DNA from: CANDOC01 sp965261725
GTDB taxonomy: Bacteria > Pseudomonadota > Gammaproteobacteria > Pseudomonadales > Endozoicomonadaceae
NCBI GenBank assembly: GCA_965261725.1
Contig: CBDHDU010000044.1
Coordinates: forward strand, 186,001 to 250,000
Length of the DNA stretch: 64,000 nucleotides
Direction of reading: 5' to 3'
Shown: piece by piece, positions 41,439 through 51,114 of the stretch
Layout of the letters: each line of letters opens with the position of its first letter
Position numbering within the stretch: the first letter of the stretch is position 1
Position numbers and translations under genes: made by a program
Notes under the pieces: generated by a model
Databases searched by the model: none
What the model was told of the DNA's origin: nothing
The model's input: only the letters and a program-made list of their open reading frames with translations

Positions 41439-42329
41439 TTAAATAATATAAACAAATACAAAAAGCCCGATCCAGACGACATCAACAAAGTGCCAGTACC
41501 ATGATGCTGCCTCAAAGGCGAAATGTTTTTCCGGGGTAAAATGCCCCTTCATTACTCTGAACAGCATAACTGTCAGCATGATCGCCCCCAGCGTTACATG
41601 AGCACCGTGGAAGCCTGTCAGAATAAAGAATGTAGAGCCATAGATGCCGGAAGCCAGTGTCAGCCCCAGATTTTCATAAGCTTCTATATATTCTTCTGCC
41701 TGAAAGAACAGGAAGGTAAAGCCAAGAGTCAGCGTAGCAACCAGCCAGACCTTAACTTTAGTACGTTCATTATGTTTCAACGCATGATGAGCGAGTGTTG
41801 CTGTCACACTCGAAGCGACCAGCAACAGGGTATTCAGCAGCGGCAGATGAAACGGATCAATAACCCCGCTGGCTCCCTGAAAGGATGTGTTATCCGGGTT
41901 CTTCAGCAACGGCCAGTGATTGATAAACTCCGGCCAGAGTAGCATATGAGTCATATCGCCAGATCCTTCACCACCAATCCATGGCACTGAGAAGTGACGC
42001 ACATAAAACAGCGTGCCAAAGAAAGCGGCAAAGAACATAAATTCCGAAAAGATAAACCAGAACATTCCCCAACGGAAACTCCTGTCCATCTGTTCGCTAT
42101 AAAGCCCGTCACGGCTTTCCTGAATAACATTGCCAAACCAGCCAAACAGCATGTAAGCCATTATCAGACCACCGGCAAATAACACCCAATGCCCGGTCGA
42201 ACTCTTAACACCGGCAGTCATATCATTCATCATGATGCCAGCGCCAACTACCGATAAAAACAGCCCGATTGACGCAATAATCGGCCATTTACTCTGGGCA
42301 GGCACATAGTAGCTGCTTTCACTCGCCAT
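41439..42329 (-). CDS. ctaE: Cytochrome c oxidase subunit III
   Basis: 296 residues, seven predicted helices. Family blocks are FRWGMFWFIFSEFMFFAAFFGTLFY, LPLLNTLLLVASSVTATLAHHALK, FFILTGFHGAHVTLGAIML and the terminal ASWYWHFVDVVWIGLFVFVYI. Last gene of ctaC-ctaD-ctaG-ctaE. Confidence 0.98.
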   Translation of the reverse strand: MASESSYYVPAQSKWPIIASIGLFLSVVGAGIMMNDMTAGVKSSTGHWVLFAGGLIMAYMLFGWFGNVIQESRDGLYSEQMDRSFRWGMFWFIFSEFMFFAAFFGTLFYVRHFSVPWIGGEGSGDMTHMLLWPEFINHWPLLKNPDNTSFQGASGVIDPFHLPLLNTLLLVASSVTATLAHHALKHNERTKVKVWLVATLTLGFTFLFFQAEEYIEAYENLGLTLASGIYGSTFFILTGFHGAHVTLGAIMLTVMLFRVMKGHFTPEKHFAFEAASWYWHFVDVVWIGLFVFVYII

Positions 42330-42354
42330 GCGTTTTCTCCTTGAAAATTACCCG

Positions 42355-42927
42355 TCACATGTCCGTTACATCAAACAGTGTGTAGGAAAGCGTTAGTTTT
42401 TTAATGTACTTCGGAAGATCCTGATCAATGATAATTTTCAACGGCATATCAATATCTTCCCCGGCATCCAGCGTCTGTGTGGTAAAACAAAAACACTCTG
42501 TTTTATGCAGATAATCAGTTCCCTTAAAGGGAGTTACACTGGGGATTGCCTGCGCGGTCATTCGCCTGCCGGTTGGGTTCCGGGCATAAAAGCTCAGAGA
42601 GCCTATCTCCCCGGGATGCACTTCAATTTCTTTTACTGTTGGCCCGAAGTCCCAGCTCATCGCCGCATTATTGGTTGCTATAAACTGGATTTTTATCTTA
42701 CGACTGGTATCAACTTTGGCCTCCACAACCGTATAAGGGTTGGGGTCGGTTTTCCCGTTGATACCAACCGCCTTACACATCACATTGTAGATAGGCACCA
42801 ACAGGAAACCAAACCCAAACATGGCAACGGCAAGCAGCGCCATCCGGGCTGCTGATCCAATCTTTCCCTCTCGTCGAAAAATACTGTTCTTCGGAAACAG
42901 TTTCGATCGAAGAAATGAAAGCGCCAT
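42355..42927 (-). CDS. ctaG: Cytochrome c oxidase assembly protein CtaG/Cox11
   Basis: 190 residues with one N-terminal membrane helix (LLAVAMFGFGFLLVPIYNVMCKAVGINGKT). The copper-binding motif CFCF in KTECFCFTTQTL is present, as is the conserved YARNPTGRRMTAQAIPSV segment. It delivers copper to CuB of subunit I. Between ctaD (13 bases) and ctaE (25 bases). Confidence 0.97.
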   Translation of the reverse strand: MALSFLRSKLFPKNSIFRREGKIGSAARMALLAVAMFGFGFLLVPIYNVMCKAVGINGKTDPNPYTVVEAKVDTSRKIKIQFIATNNAAMSWDFGPTVKEIEVHPGEIGSLSFYARNPTGRRMTAQAIPSVTPFKGTDYLHKTECFCFTTQTLDAGEDIDMPLKIIIDQDLPKYIKKLTLSYTLFDVTDM

Positions 42928-42940
42928 ATTCTGCTCCTGT

Positions 42941-44524
42941 TTACTTCACTTCAGGTGGAGTAGAAAAAGTATGATACGGAGCAGGGGAGGGCACACTCCA
43001 TTCAAGCCCGGTAGCACCTTCCCAGGGTTTGGCAGCCGCTTTTTTCCCGGTAATGACACACTTAATAACAATAAACAGGAAAAGCACCTGAGTTGCACCG
43101 AACAGGAAACCTCCGACCGATGCCATCATATTGAAATCGGTAAACTGCAGTGCGTAATCTGGAATTCTTCGCGGCATGCCTGCCAGTCCAAGGAAATGCA
43201 TCGGGAAGAAAGTCAGATTCATTCCGATGAAAGACAGCCAGAAATGAGTTTTTGCCAGTGTTTCGTCATACATATGCCCGGTCCATTTGGGCAACCAGTA
43301 ATAAACCCCGGCAATAATTGAGAAGACAGCTCCTGATACCAGCACATAGTGGAAGTGAGCGACGACGAAATAGGTGTCATGGTACTGGAAGTCAGCAGGT
43401 GCAATCGCCAGCATCAAGCCTGAAAAACCACCCAAAGTGAACAGCACCACAAACGCCAGCGAGAACAACATTGGCGTCTCAAATGTCATCGCCCCGCGGA
43501 ACATAGTGGAGATCCAGTTAAACACCTTCACTCCGGTCGGCACCGCAATCAGCATGGTGGCATACATGAAGAACAGTTCTCCCGTAACAGGAATACCGAC
43601 TGTAAACATGTGATGCGCCCAGACAATAAACGACAAAAATGCAATAGATGCGGTTGCATAAACCATCGACGTGTAACCGAAGAGTGGCTTGCGTGCAAAA
43701 GCAGGGATGATCGCTGACACAATACCGAAAGCAGGCAGAATCATGATGTACACTTCCGGATGCCCGAAGAACCAGAACACATGCTGGTACAACACCGGAT
43801 CACCACCACCGCCAGCATTAAAGAAACTGGTTCCGAAGTGAATATCCATCAGCATCATGGTTACAGCACCTGCCAGAACCGGCATTACTGCAATTAGCAG
43901 GTAAGCTGTGATCAGCCAGGTCCAGACGAACAGTGGCATTTTCATCAGCGTCATCCCCGGTGCCCGCAGGTTGAGGATGGTAGCAATGATGTTAATGGCA
44001 CCCATGATGGACGATATACCCATCATGTGAATTGCGAAGATGAAGAACGTGGTCGACTTAGGGCCGTAATCTGTGGATAACGGCGCATAAGCCGTCCAGC
44101 CAAAGTTAGGACCACCACCTTCCATAAACAACGTGCTCATCATCAGCATAAAGGCAAAGGGCAGAATCCAGAAACTCCAGTTATTCATCCGCGGCAGAGC
44201 CATATCCGGCGCACCGACCATCATTGGAATCATCCAGTTCGCCAGTCCGGTAAACGCAGGCATTACGGCACCAAATACCATAATCAGACCATGCATGGTC
44301 AACATCTGATTATAAAAGTCCGGCTCAACGATTTGCATACCAGGTTCATATAATTCAGCCCGAATGACCATCGCCATAAAACCACCGGCGAGGAACATGA
44401 TAAAGCTGAACCACATATACATACTACCAATGTCTTTGTGGTTTGTTGTCAGCACCCAACGCATCAACCCTTTGGCAGGGCCGTGGTGCGCATCAGCATG
44501 CTGAGTGTCAGTCATAGCACTCAT
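42941..44524 (-). CDS. ctaD: Cytochrome c oxidase subunit I
   Basis: 527 residues, twelve helices. The heme a and heme a3-CuB ligands are in TMHGLIMVFGAVMPAFTG, WFFGHPEVYIMILPAFG, WAHHMFTVG and DTYFVVAHFHYVLVSGA. The His-Tyr crosslink motif HPEVYI indicates an aa3-type oxidase. 16 bases after ctaC. Confidence 0.99.
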   Translation of the reverse strand: MSAMTDTQHADAHHGPAKGLMRWVLTTNHKDIGSMYMWFSFIMFLAGGFMAMVIRAELYEPGMQIVEPDFYNQMLTMHGLIMVFGAVMPAFTGLANWMIPMMVGAPDMALPRMNNWSFWILPFAFMLMMSTLFMEGGGPNFGWTAYAPLSTDYGPKSTTFFIFAIHMMGISSIMGAINIIATILNLRAPGMTLMKMPLFVWTWLITAYLLIAVMPVLAGAVTMMLMDIHFGTSFFNAGGGGDPVLYQHVFWFFGHPEVYIMILPAFGIVSAIIPAFARKPLFGYTSMVYATASIAFLSFIVWAHHMFTVGIPVTGELFFMYATMLIAVPTGVKVFNWISTMFRGAMTFETPMLFSLAFVVLFTLGGFSGLMLAIAPADFQYHDTYFVVAHFHYVLVSGAVFSIIAGVYYWLPKWTGHMYDETLAKTHFWLSFIGMNLTFFPMHFLGLAGMPRRIPDYALQFTDFNMMASVGGFLFGATQVLFLFIVIKCVITGKKAAAKPWEGATGLEWSVPSPAPYHTFSTPPEVK

Positions 44525-44540
44525 GATTTAACCTCCCCTG

Positions 44541-45698
44541 TTATTTGGTTTGACCACTGGCTTGCGGAAGCTGGCCGGTCTTCTTGTATTGCAGGATATC
44601 CACAGGCTTCACCATCTGCTTGGTATCATTCCCCCAGGCGTTTCTTTCATAGGTGATAACAGCAGCCAGATCAGCCTCATTCAACTGTGGGCCAAAGGCC
44701 TGCATCGCTGTCCCTTTCTTACCGTTCACAACCACATCAACGTGCTGTAACAATTGATCTTTTTTGGTTGTCATTGGCGTACCTTTTAATGCAGGGAAAG
44801 CACCGGGAACACCCATACCGTTAGGCTGATGACACTGGGCACAGTACTTGGTGTAAACCCCTTTACCACGCTCATAAAGCTCATCGTAGCTCCAGTCTTT
44901 AGCTGTCAGGGCACGAATTTCTTCTGCTTCTTTACGCTTTTCATCGAGCCAGCTGGCATAGTCTTCTTCTGAGCGAACATCGAGCACAACCGGCATGAAA
45001 GCATGGTTACGCCCACATAACTCAGCACACTGACCACGATAGATGCCGGGTTTATCAATAATGGTCCAGGCTTCGTTAATAAAACCGGGAATCGCATCTT
45101 TTTTAACCGCTAATGCAGGTACCCACCATGAGTGAATAACATCACCGGCCGTTATCAGAAAACGAATCTTTTTATTAACCGGGACGACAAGCGGCTCATC
45201 TACTTCAAGCAGATAATTCGGGTTCTTGCGTCGGACGTTATAAATTTCTTCAAGCGGAGTTGTCAGGTTACTGAAGAATGAAATCCCTTCCCCAAGATAT
45301 TCATACTCCCACTTCCATTGATGTCCGATAATTTTTATATCGATATCTGAATCATCTGCATCGTACATATGAATCAGCGTTTTGGTTGCCGGAATTGCCA
45401 TCCCGACCAGAATCAAGAAAGGTATTGTTGTCCAGAGTATTTCGACCAGCGTGCTCTCATGGAATGTCGCCGGTTTCACACCCCGTGATTTCCGGTGCAT
45501 AAATATGGACCAGAACATCACACCAAATACAATCACGCCAATAACGACGCAAACCCAAAATATGGCCATGTGGAGTCCATACACATCCTCGCTGACGGAT
45601 GTGACCCCCCGGGTCATATTCAAACCCCAATCAGCCTGGGACACGGCCGACCCCAAGCTCATTCCAAGCCCCGTAAGAATACGCACGCTGTGCTTCAT
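44541..45698 (-). CDS. ctaC: Cytochrome c oxidase subunit II with fused cytochrome c domain
   Basis: About 385 residues. A signal peptide (MKHSVRILTGLGMSLGSAVSQA) and two membrane helices precede the cupredoxin domain with the CuA motif GQCAELCGRNHAFMP. The C-terminal cytochrome c domain carries CAQCH and a distal Met region (caa3-like form, common in pseudomonads). The frame is open to 45794, but MKHSVRIL at 45698 has AAGGGA upstream and begins a proper signal peptide. Confidence 0.97.
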   Translation of the reverse strand: MKHSVRILTGLGMSLGSAVSQADWGLNMTRGVTSVSEDVYGLHMAIFWVCVVIGVIVFGVMFWSIFMHRKSRGVKPATFHESTLVEILWTTIPFLILVGMAIPATKTLIHMYDADDSDIDIKIIGHQWKWEYEYLGEGISFFSNLTTPLEEIYNVRRKNPNYLLEVDEPLVVPVNKKIRFLITAGDVIHSWWVPALAVKKDAIPGFINEAWTIIDKPGIYRGQCAELCGRNHAFMPVVLDVRSEEDYASWLDEKRKEAEEIRALTAKDWSYDELYERGKGVYTKYCAQCHQPNGMGVPGAFPALKGTPMTTKKDQLLQHVDVVVNGKKGTAMQAFGPQLNEADLAAVITYERNAWGNDTKQMVKPVDILQYKKTGQLPQASGQTK

Positions 45699-46860
45699 TC
45701 CCTTACACCCTCTGGTCTGCAATGAGACACGTACCAGGTTGTCATTATTGGTAACCAACCAGAACCAGTCAGAATGAAGAGTGTGGGTTCGCAAGAACAG
45801 CTGGCAGGAAGGTAATGCAGCAGAGGCTTACAGCAACAGCACGCATTATTATTGTTATCACTGTTTATGGCGTGCACTGTTTTAGTACATCTTTGACCTT
45901 ATCGTACCGTTCCAAAGCCCCATCAGCTTCTTGCGAATACGTTTTACTCAATGCCTGAGACAACCCTGAGCCTGCCTGATTTTTTGATCAGCCTACTCGA
46001 GCGGCTCCCCGGCCCGCCGCCAACAGCGATGACATCACCTGTTATCCAACTGCTTAAAACACCGGCATCCATGACCAGAAGCCCCCACAGGGTTCCCCCT
46101 GAATGTTGCAATAAACCATTGCACACTCAATAGCCACAAACACGCACAGTATTTCAAGCGAGTACTGCTAAATACATCCGAAGGTAAACGCTGATTCAAA
46201 TGAAAAAAGCGCACCACGCGGAACACACTCCACAGTCTGACACAACAAACAACGTCACTGAGTATAGTCCTGAGGCTTCATTAAACAACATAAGACATGA
46301 AAAGCAAACAACTCCCTGTGCTTTTGGTTATAAGAATTGAAAAATTTTAACCTTTAATCAGGTATTTAATTGTTTAGCTATAAAAACGACAATGGTTATT
46401 TAATTACAGCAAATGAAAACTATTCTTAATAAATTCTTCAGTCTAATAGCATTTGAATTTCTTTTATTCAAGACTCTGCAGTAATAAATATAACTTGAGA
46501 ATTTTTTATGTTTCTGCGATAAAAATTGACCCAACATCCTGATAATTTATTGACGCCATAAAAATGACAACGGCAAAAAATTGACACTTTTGTAAATATA
46601 AACTGTCAGATTTTTGCCATCAGGGGGCATATCTTGTGTTTTTATATCTCACCAAACGCTATTTGATACCCGACAGTAAAAACACCTGAAATCAACGAAT
46701 GGAATAATATTTGCTTCAGCCTTATAAAGGCTAATTTGCATATGAAAAAGTGATATGTTCGGTTGGTTGTAAACCCATATCTGCTTATGTTGCAGTAAAC
46801 CTCCAGCCCCGCAATTTAATAACAACATTCAAGGACGTGCTGGCTGTCATGGAGACTCTG
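45699..46860. other. Long intergenic region between ctaC and the gene at 46861
   Basis: About 1.15 kb with no convincing gene; several short frames around 45950-46230 lack recognisable content. The part from about 46270 to 46750 is much richer in A+T than the surroundings. It holds a cluster of ATTGAC/ATGAC motifs listed separately. The ctaC promoter should lie in the first 200 bases but no clear boxes could be assigned. Confidence 0.6.
46515..46620 (-). repeat. Cluster of short repeats, possible IS21-type end remnant
   Basis: ATTGAC occurs at 46525-46530, 46549-46554 and 46580-46585, with ATGAC at 46564-46568. GGCAAAAAATTGACA (46572-46586) is an imperfect inverted repeat of TGTCAGATTTTTGCC (46604-46618). 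Read on the minus strand, this resembles the multiple GTCAATTTT repeats at IS21-family ends. No istA or istB remains, so only a remnant is possible. Confidence 0.35.
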
Positions 46861-47487
46861 ATGAACACATTACCCATCAATGAACTTATCGAAGAGGCTA
46901 AGCATCACGAACAGAACAGCAAGCAATTTGAAGCCCTGATCAATAACTTACTGGATTCATGCTCCAGCCTGATCAGTACCCCAGCCGATAATAACTGCCA
47001 GCTGCTTTATCGTTTTGCCTGTGACTATATCGATCAGTCCATCATCCTGCTTGAACAGTTCAGTCAGGCCGCCCGGAAAAGCGGTACCGAAGACTTCGTA
47101 TACCCTTTCCTTGAAGTTGCCCGTAGTTATGTCCTGTCACACAACAAAAGTCCCACAATGGAAGAACTTCTTGACGACGCTTACCTGATACACCGGGTTG
47201 CAGAAGAGATTAATGATATTTCAGTGATCGAAAGCGGGGTGCCACTGGTAAAGCTGAACTCGACTTGGGATAGCATCATTATCCACACGCTACTGGGGGA
47301 TAATTTCGCGAACCAACTTGATGGCATTGTGGATGAATTGCTGATCAAGATGCAGCCAGTGCGCCCCGTATTTTGTCGCCCGGGGATGGAAGTTTTTGCC
47401 AGAGAAAACCCCTTTAACCCATTATCCAGTCTGGGTAGTCTGGCAGACAGGAATGGTATCGGAATAAAAACCCTCTCCTTCTTTTAA
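46861..47487 (+). CDS. Protein of unknown function
   Basis: About 208 residues, mainly helical and acidic, without signal peptide or membrane segments. Segments such as INELIEEAKHHEQNSKQFEALI, YRFACDYIDQSIILLEQF and DDAYLIHRVAEEIND suggest a helical bundle. No family recognised. ATG 46861 is preferred because GGAG lies six bases upstream; ATG 46849 and a start at 46750 are also possible in the same frame. A hairpin terminator follows. Confidence 0.65.
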   Translation: MNTLPINELIEEAKHHEQNSKQFEALINNLLDSCSSLISTPADNNCQLLYRFACDYIDQSIILLEQFSQAARKSGTEDFVYPFLEVARSYVLSHNKSPTMEELLDDAYLIHRVAEEINDISVIESGVPLVKLNSTWDSIIIHTLLGDNFANQLDGIVDELLIKMQPVRPVFCRPGMEVFARENPFNPLSSLGSLADRNGIGIKTLSFF

Positions 47488-47508
47488 ACCGCTCTGCCCT
47501 ACGATAAA

Positions 47509-47537
47509 GGCCAGTAAAAAAGCTGGCCAGATTTTTT
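47509..47537 (+). terminator. Terminator after the gene at 46861
   Basis: GGCCAG (47509-47514) pairs with CTGGCC (47523-47528), followed by AGATTTTTT. Confidence 0.75.
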
Positions 47538-47685
47538 ACTCACAACCCAAGATATACTATCAATACATAGCTGATGCTTGCCCGAGCGCAGTTTCAAACA
47601 AATGCTTGAAGTCATCAGCATCGATATAATCCGACACAAGTACTCTTGTTTAGTGAATAACAGAAGTTTTTAAGGAGTCCCAGCT

Positions 47686-48407
47686 GTGAAGTTGAGGATA
47701 ATCCCTTTTCTTGCCTGTATTTTATCTTTTAATGCCTTTCCATTCGACCCGCTTAGGCACTTTGAAGATGTTTTTCCTCTTATTGGAAAAGAAACGTTTA
47801 ACGAGCAACATTCTGATATCAATTGGGTATTTAATAATGGTAATGGCTATGACCTTCCATTTCTGTTTGATGGCGCTCCTCATGCACTCTTGGCATCCCT
47901 GAACGGTGATACCGTTGTAAAGGTTCAGGAACATGATCAGGTAGAGCAAAGAATTCATGCCAGTCATATTTCGCTTAAAAGTATTTTGCCAGAAAAAAAT
48001 TTCAGGGTGATTTTGGCTCAAACACCATACGTTTACGAAAGCGACGATTCTCAAGTAATTCGCTACCTGGGAATGGTTTATCAATATGCTGGCAGCGTTG
48101 TCTCGTTAAGCAGCAGAGAATTCAAGTGGCTCTCAGACCTGCCATCCAACCCTGTTACGCTGGTCTCAGGAATGTTCTCTGTCAGAATAATTCAGAAACA
48201 AACGTTATCTCTTGCTGCTGGTAATGATGATGACGCAGATGTCAAAATCGGCATTCTTTCCCAGATTTTCTTTGAATCAACCAGCGAAACTGGAAGCTCA
48301 AGAAAGGTTCCTTTGCTGGTTATAGAGGACTGGTCTGACCGCAGACCTTACGACCAAAGGAAGTATCAGGCGGTAGTCGCGCAAACCCTGAAAATGTATA
48401 AATGTAT
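47686..48407 (+). pseudogene. Secreted protein tyrosine phosphatase, 5' part (split by tandem zinc-finger modules)
   Basis: Encodes a signal peptide (MKLRIIPFLACILSFNAFPF) and the N-terminal two thirds of a classical tyrosine phosphatase. Seen are FRVILAQTPYVYE (the usual 'I.AQ.P' strand), VIRYLGMVYQYAGSVVSL and the WPD-loop segment LLVIEDWSDRRPYD with the general-acid Asp. The active-site loop is missing here. The frame now runs a few codons into the inserted module (NVGRSAATF). Joining 48407 to 55689 restores one uninterrupted 336-codon gene with the CSAGKGRSG loop. The present product would be inactive. Confidence 0.85.
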
Positions 48408-48457
48408 GAACGTAGGCCGCTCCGCGGCAACTTTTTGATTGCACTAAACGTCAGGCT
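48408..48457 (+). repeat. Left end of module 1 (50-bp repeat)
   Basis: 50 bases starting GAACGTAGGCCGCTCCGCGG, repeated with a single difference at 50986-51035. It contains the short palindrome GCCGC/GCGGC followed by a T5 run. As it occurs at the left border of both modules, it is probably the terIS-like end of the rolling-circle element. Confidence 0.85.
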
Positions 48458-48547
48458 CAAACCTATTGTCTGACCTATGATAAAAGCTCTTTCTCAGGTA
48501 GCCCGTCAGCGTCATATGACTTTCTTCTCAATTCAAAGAAACTGGTC

Positions 48548-48557
48548 AAAAAAAAAA
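48548..48557 (+). repeat. A10 homopolymer at the start of zinc-finger gene A
   Basis: Ten consecutive A residues. ATG 48516 reads MTFFSIQRNWSKKK and then stops directly after the tract. With one extra A the frame would run on into IKSAFLSSLIALFASAF and the zinc-finger protein, forming a complete signal peptide. It may be a slippage switch, a decayed start or an assembly error. Confidence 0.7.
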
Positions 48558-48580
48558 TAAAAAGTGCCTTCCTTTCAAGC

Positions 48581-49630
48581 TTGATAGCTTTGTTTGCAAG
48601 CGCTTTTATTCCTTCATCCGGGGCCGGTGAAAATGAAGCAGACAATAGCTCAGAACCCGGATCATCCCAACCACAAATCAAGAAAATACGACTCGATGAC
48701 AATTCGGAGGTTGTAATTGTAAAGGTGACTGATGACTTTCCTGTGTTGCCTGAAATTGATCAATGGCTAAAACAATGTACATCTTGCATTAAACAAGAAC
48801 CGCCAGACGACGATGAAAAAGAAACAAACAGTTCGGATACCGAATTCACAGTATCACCTCAAGATCCGCCTTCACCTTCAGTTTTTCAAACGGTTGAATC
48901 CGGCGAGAAACCTTTTCAGTGTTCCCTGTGCCAAAAGTATTACAAAACAGCTGCATCATTAGCTAGCCATATAAGCGCCTCCCACAGCGGGGAACGCACC
49001 TGTACCCGGTGTCAGCCCCCGGTGACCCTCAACAGTGCTCAGGCGCTGGCCACTCACAACAAAAGTCACCACAGCGGGGAACGCACCTGTACCCGGTGTC
49101 AGCCCCCGGTGACCCTCAACAGTGCGAAGGCGCTGGCCACTCACAATCAAAGTCACCACAGCGGGGAACGCACCTGTACCCGGTGTCAGCCCCCGGTGAC
49201 CCTCAACAGTGCTCAGGCGCTGGCCTCTCACAACCGCAGTCACCACAGCGGGGAACGCACCTGTACCCGGTGTCAGCCCCCGGTGACCCTCAACAGTGCT
49301 CAGGCGCTGGCCACTCACAACAAAAGTCACCACAGCGGGGAACGCACCTGTACCCGGTGCCAGCCCCCGGTGACCCTCAACAGTGCGAAGGCGCTGGCCA
49401 ATCACAACAAAAGTCACCACAGCGGGGAACGCACCTGTACCCGGTGCCAGCCCCCGGTGACCCTCAACAGTGCTCAGGCGCTGGCCTCTCACAACCGCAG
49501 TCACCACAGCGGGGAACGCACCTGTACCCAGTGTCAGCCCCCGGTGACCCTCAACAGTGCTCAGGCGCTGGCCACTCACAAATTCAGAAAACACCGTAAA
49601 CGCAAAAGACTGGCAGAGGAGGACGACTGA
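48581..49630 (+). CDS. C2H2 zinc-finger array protein A
   Basis: 349 residues from a TTG start; a signal-peptide-like segment (KSAFLSSLIALFASAF) spans the start, so the real N-terminus may lie at ATG 48516 after a one-base slip. An acidic, Ser/Pro-rich region (about 15-105) is followed by a canonical linker SGEKPF and finger (C-x2-C-x12-H-x4-H, Cys114 onward). Seven nearly identical 29-residue fingers of pattern CT[RQ]CQPPVTLNSA(x)ALA(x)H(x3)H follow, joined by the linker HSGERT. The tail KHRKRKRLAEEDD is basic then acidic. Finger spacing C-x2-C-x14-H-x3-H is two residues longer than usual. Likely nucleic-acid binding. Confidence 0.75.
   Translation: MIALFASAFIPSSGAGENEADNSSEPGSSQPQIKKIRLDDNSEVVIVKVTDDFPVLPEIDQWLKQCTSCIKQEPPDDDEKETNSSDTEFTVSPQDPPSPSVFQTVESGEKPFQCSLCQKYYKTAASLASHISASHSGERTCTRCQPPVTLNSAQALATHNKSHHSGERTCTRCQPPVTLNSAKALATHNQSHHSGERTCTRCQPPVTLNSAQALASHNRSHHSGERTCTRCQPPVTLNSAQALATHNKSHHSGERTCTRCQPPVTLNSAKALANHNKSHHSGERTCTRCQPPVTLNSAQALASHNRSHHSGERTCTQCQPPVTLNSAQALATHKFRKHRKRKRLAEEDD
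48983..49591 (+). repeat. 87-bp minisatellite, 7 units (finger array A)
   Basis: Seven in-frame 87-bp units, almost identical at base level, each starting CACAGCGGGGAACGCACCTG. Differences concentrate at codons for helix position 2 (Gln/Lys), position 6 (Thr/Ser/Asn) and between the two His (Lys/Gln/Arg). The other strand and one other forward frame are also open because no unit contains a stop. Confidence 0.95.
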
Positions 49631-49705
49631 AAAACAACCTCAGGATGCCATCCCCTTCACCGGCTGCATTCGTTATCATCCGTGCGACTGTATTGATGAG
49701 GCCGT

Positions 49706-50825
49706 ATGATCAGCCGACCGCCGTCCAAACTAAAACAATTACTGCTACGCGATCAGTTATGGTGGCGTTATTACCAGCGCAACGCCGATACGATACGCCC
49801 TGCTGTGGTTGATGCGATCAGCAAAGTACTGGCCTGCGGGCGGGTGATCATGGGGTAGGCCAGCTTTGTATGCAGCAACCATGAATGCTCTCACACCAAA
49901 AAGATCTGCTTTGGCTGTAAAGCCCGGTTGTGTAATACCTGCGGCAAAAAACTGACCGATCAGTGGATTGCTGACCAGAAAGCGCTGTTGCCGGATACTG
50001 AGTGGCAACACATCACCTTTACGATGTCTGATGCACTCTGGGAGCTGTTCAGAATCAACCGCACCTTACTGGGTGAACTGGAATGTTCATATTCACCTCT
50101 CTGTGACCCGTGGCGGATTATACGACGGAAACCAGCAATGGAAGTCAGTCTACTTCACCAAAAACGCCATCATGCCCGCGTGGCGTTACGGCGTGATCAA
50201 CCTGCTCAGGGAAGCGTTTAAACGTGGCGAGCTGGATCTGCCTTCCGAGCTGAAAGACAGCTGTCATGACCTTTCCGGCTTCAATGATTTCCTCGATGAG
50301 CAATACCAAAAGGACTGGATCGTCCATTTTGCCAAAGCCACCAAAAGCCCCCACCGCACCATCAGCTACCTGGCGCGCTATATCAAACGACCACCGCTGG
50401 CCATGTCGCGCCTGAAACACTATGGCGGTGATACCGTGGTGTATGAGTATCTGGATCACCGCACCAAAACCCGCCGCCATGAAACCTGTGAAGGGGAAGA
50501 ATTTATAGAACGACTGACACAGCATATTCCCGACAAAGGTTTCCGAATGATCCGGTATTATGGTTTTCTGGCCTGTCGGGTAAGGGCTACATTGCTGCCC
50601 ACCGTCTACAACCTGCTCAATCAGCCCGAACGAAACGCCCTGAAAATCACCTTTCCGGCGTTACTGAAACAGACCTTTGGGCTCGACCCGCTGCAATGCA
50701 TCCTCTGTCAGGCTCAAATGATCTTCACCGGCATTACCCGCGGCAAGCCGCAGCGCGAGCTGTACAAACACCACCAACAGCTTGCGCTTGCGAAACCACA
50801 TAGTTCACGCCCTCAATCCGTCTGA
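49706..50825 (+). pseudogene. IS91-type transposase, decayed copy
   Basis: Corresponds to the intact gene at 54280 but with three defects: a TAG at about 49856 in place of a Tyr codon (ATGGGGTAGGCC), a 101-bp deletion just before 50081 between short AACTG repeats that shifts the frame, and a 4-bp deletion near the C-terminus. The HUH part NVHIHLSVTRGG is kept only after the frameshift. Movement would need the transposase from module 2. Confidence 0.92.
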
Positions 50826-50985
50826 AATCAGGATTTCAGGGTGAGATCGGGCAAATCAATAGGATTTAGGTGGTATCAGACAGATAAGCACAACATTCAG
50901 TGTCAGGTAATAGGATGCTGAGAGGGTGGAAAACCAAAGGTTACAGAAATGACTGGAATAATGATTTTTTGAAATTCCTATGCGT

Positions 50986-51035
50986 GAACGTAGGCCGCTG
51001 CGCGGCAACTTTTTGATTGCACTAAACGTCAGGCT
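50986..51035 (+). repeat. Left end of module 2 (50-bp repeat)
   Basis: Second copy of the 50-bp left-end sequence, directly after GCGT that follows module 1. After it the two modules diverge completely until the finger arrays. Confidence 0.85.
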
Positions 51036-51114
51036 AAAAACTGTCGTTTGATCTACGCTGAAGATTTCTGTCAAACAACCATGATACCTCACCAGATACA
51101 ACAACAATCTGCAA

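Larger units (their letters stand above)
48408..50981 (+). mobile_element. Module 1: IS91-type element carrying zinc-finger gene A
   Basis: 2574 bp, from GAACGTAGG to ...GAAATTCCTAT, followed by the tetranucleotide GCGT. It holds zinc-finger gene A and a decayed IS91-type transposase. The last about 1.4 kb is nearly identical to the end of module 2. It has no terminal inverted repeats and no target duplication, as expected for HUH rolling-circle elements. Confidence 0.8.

Noticed and set aside
45951..46226. Short overlapping ORFs on both strands upstream of ctaC
   Set aside because: No recognisable protein features and no start signals.
48959..49599. Long ORFs on the minus strand and in a second + frame across finger array A (also 53239-54173 in array B)
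   Set aside because: They exist only because the 87-bp unit is a multiple of three and lacks stops in those frames; they have no start signals or domain content of their own.
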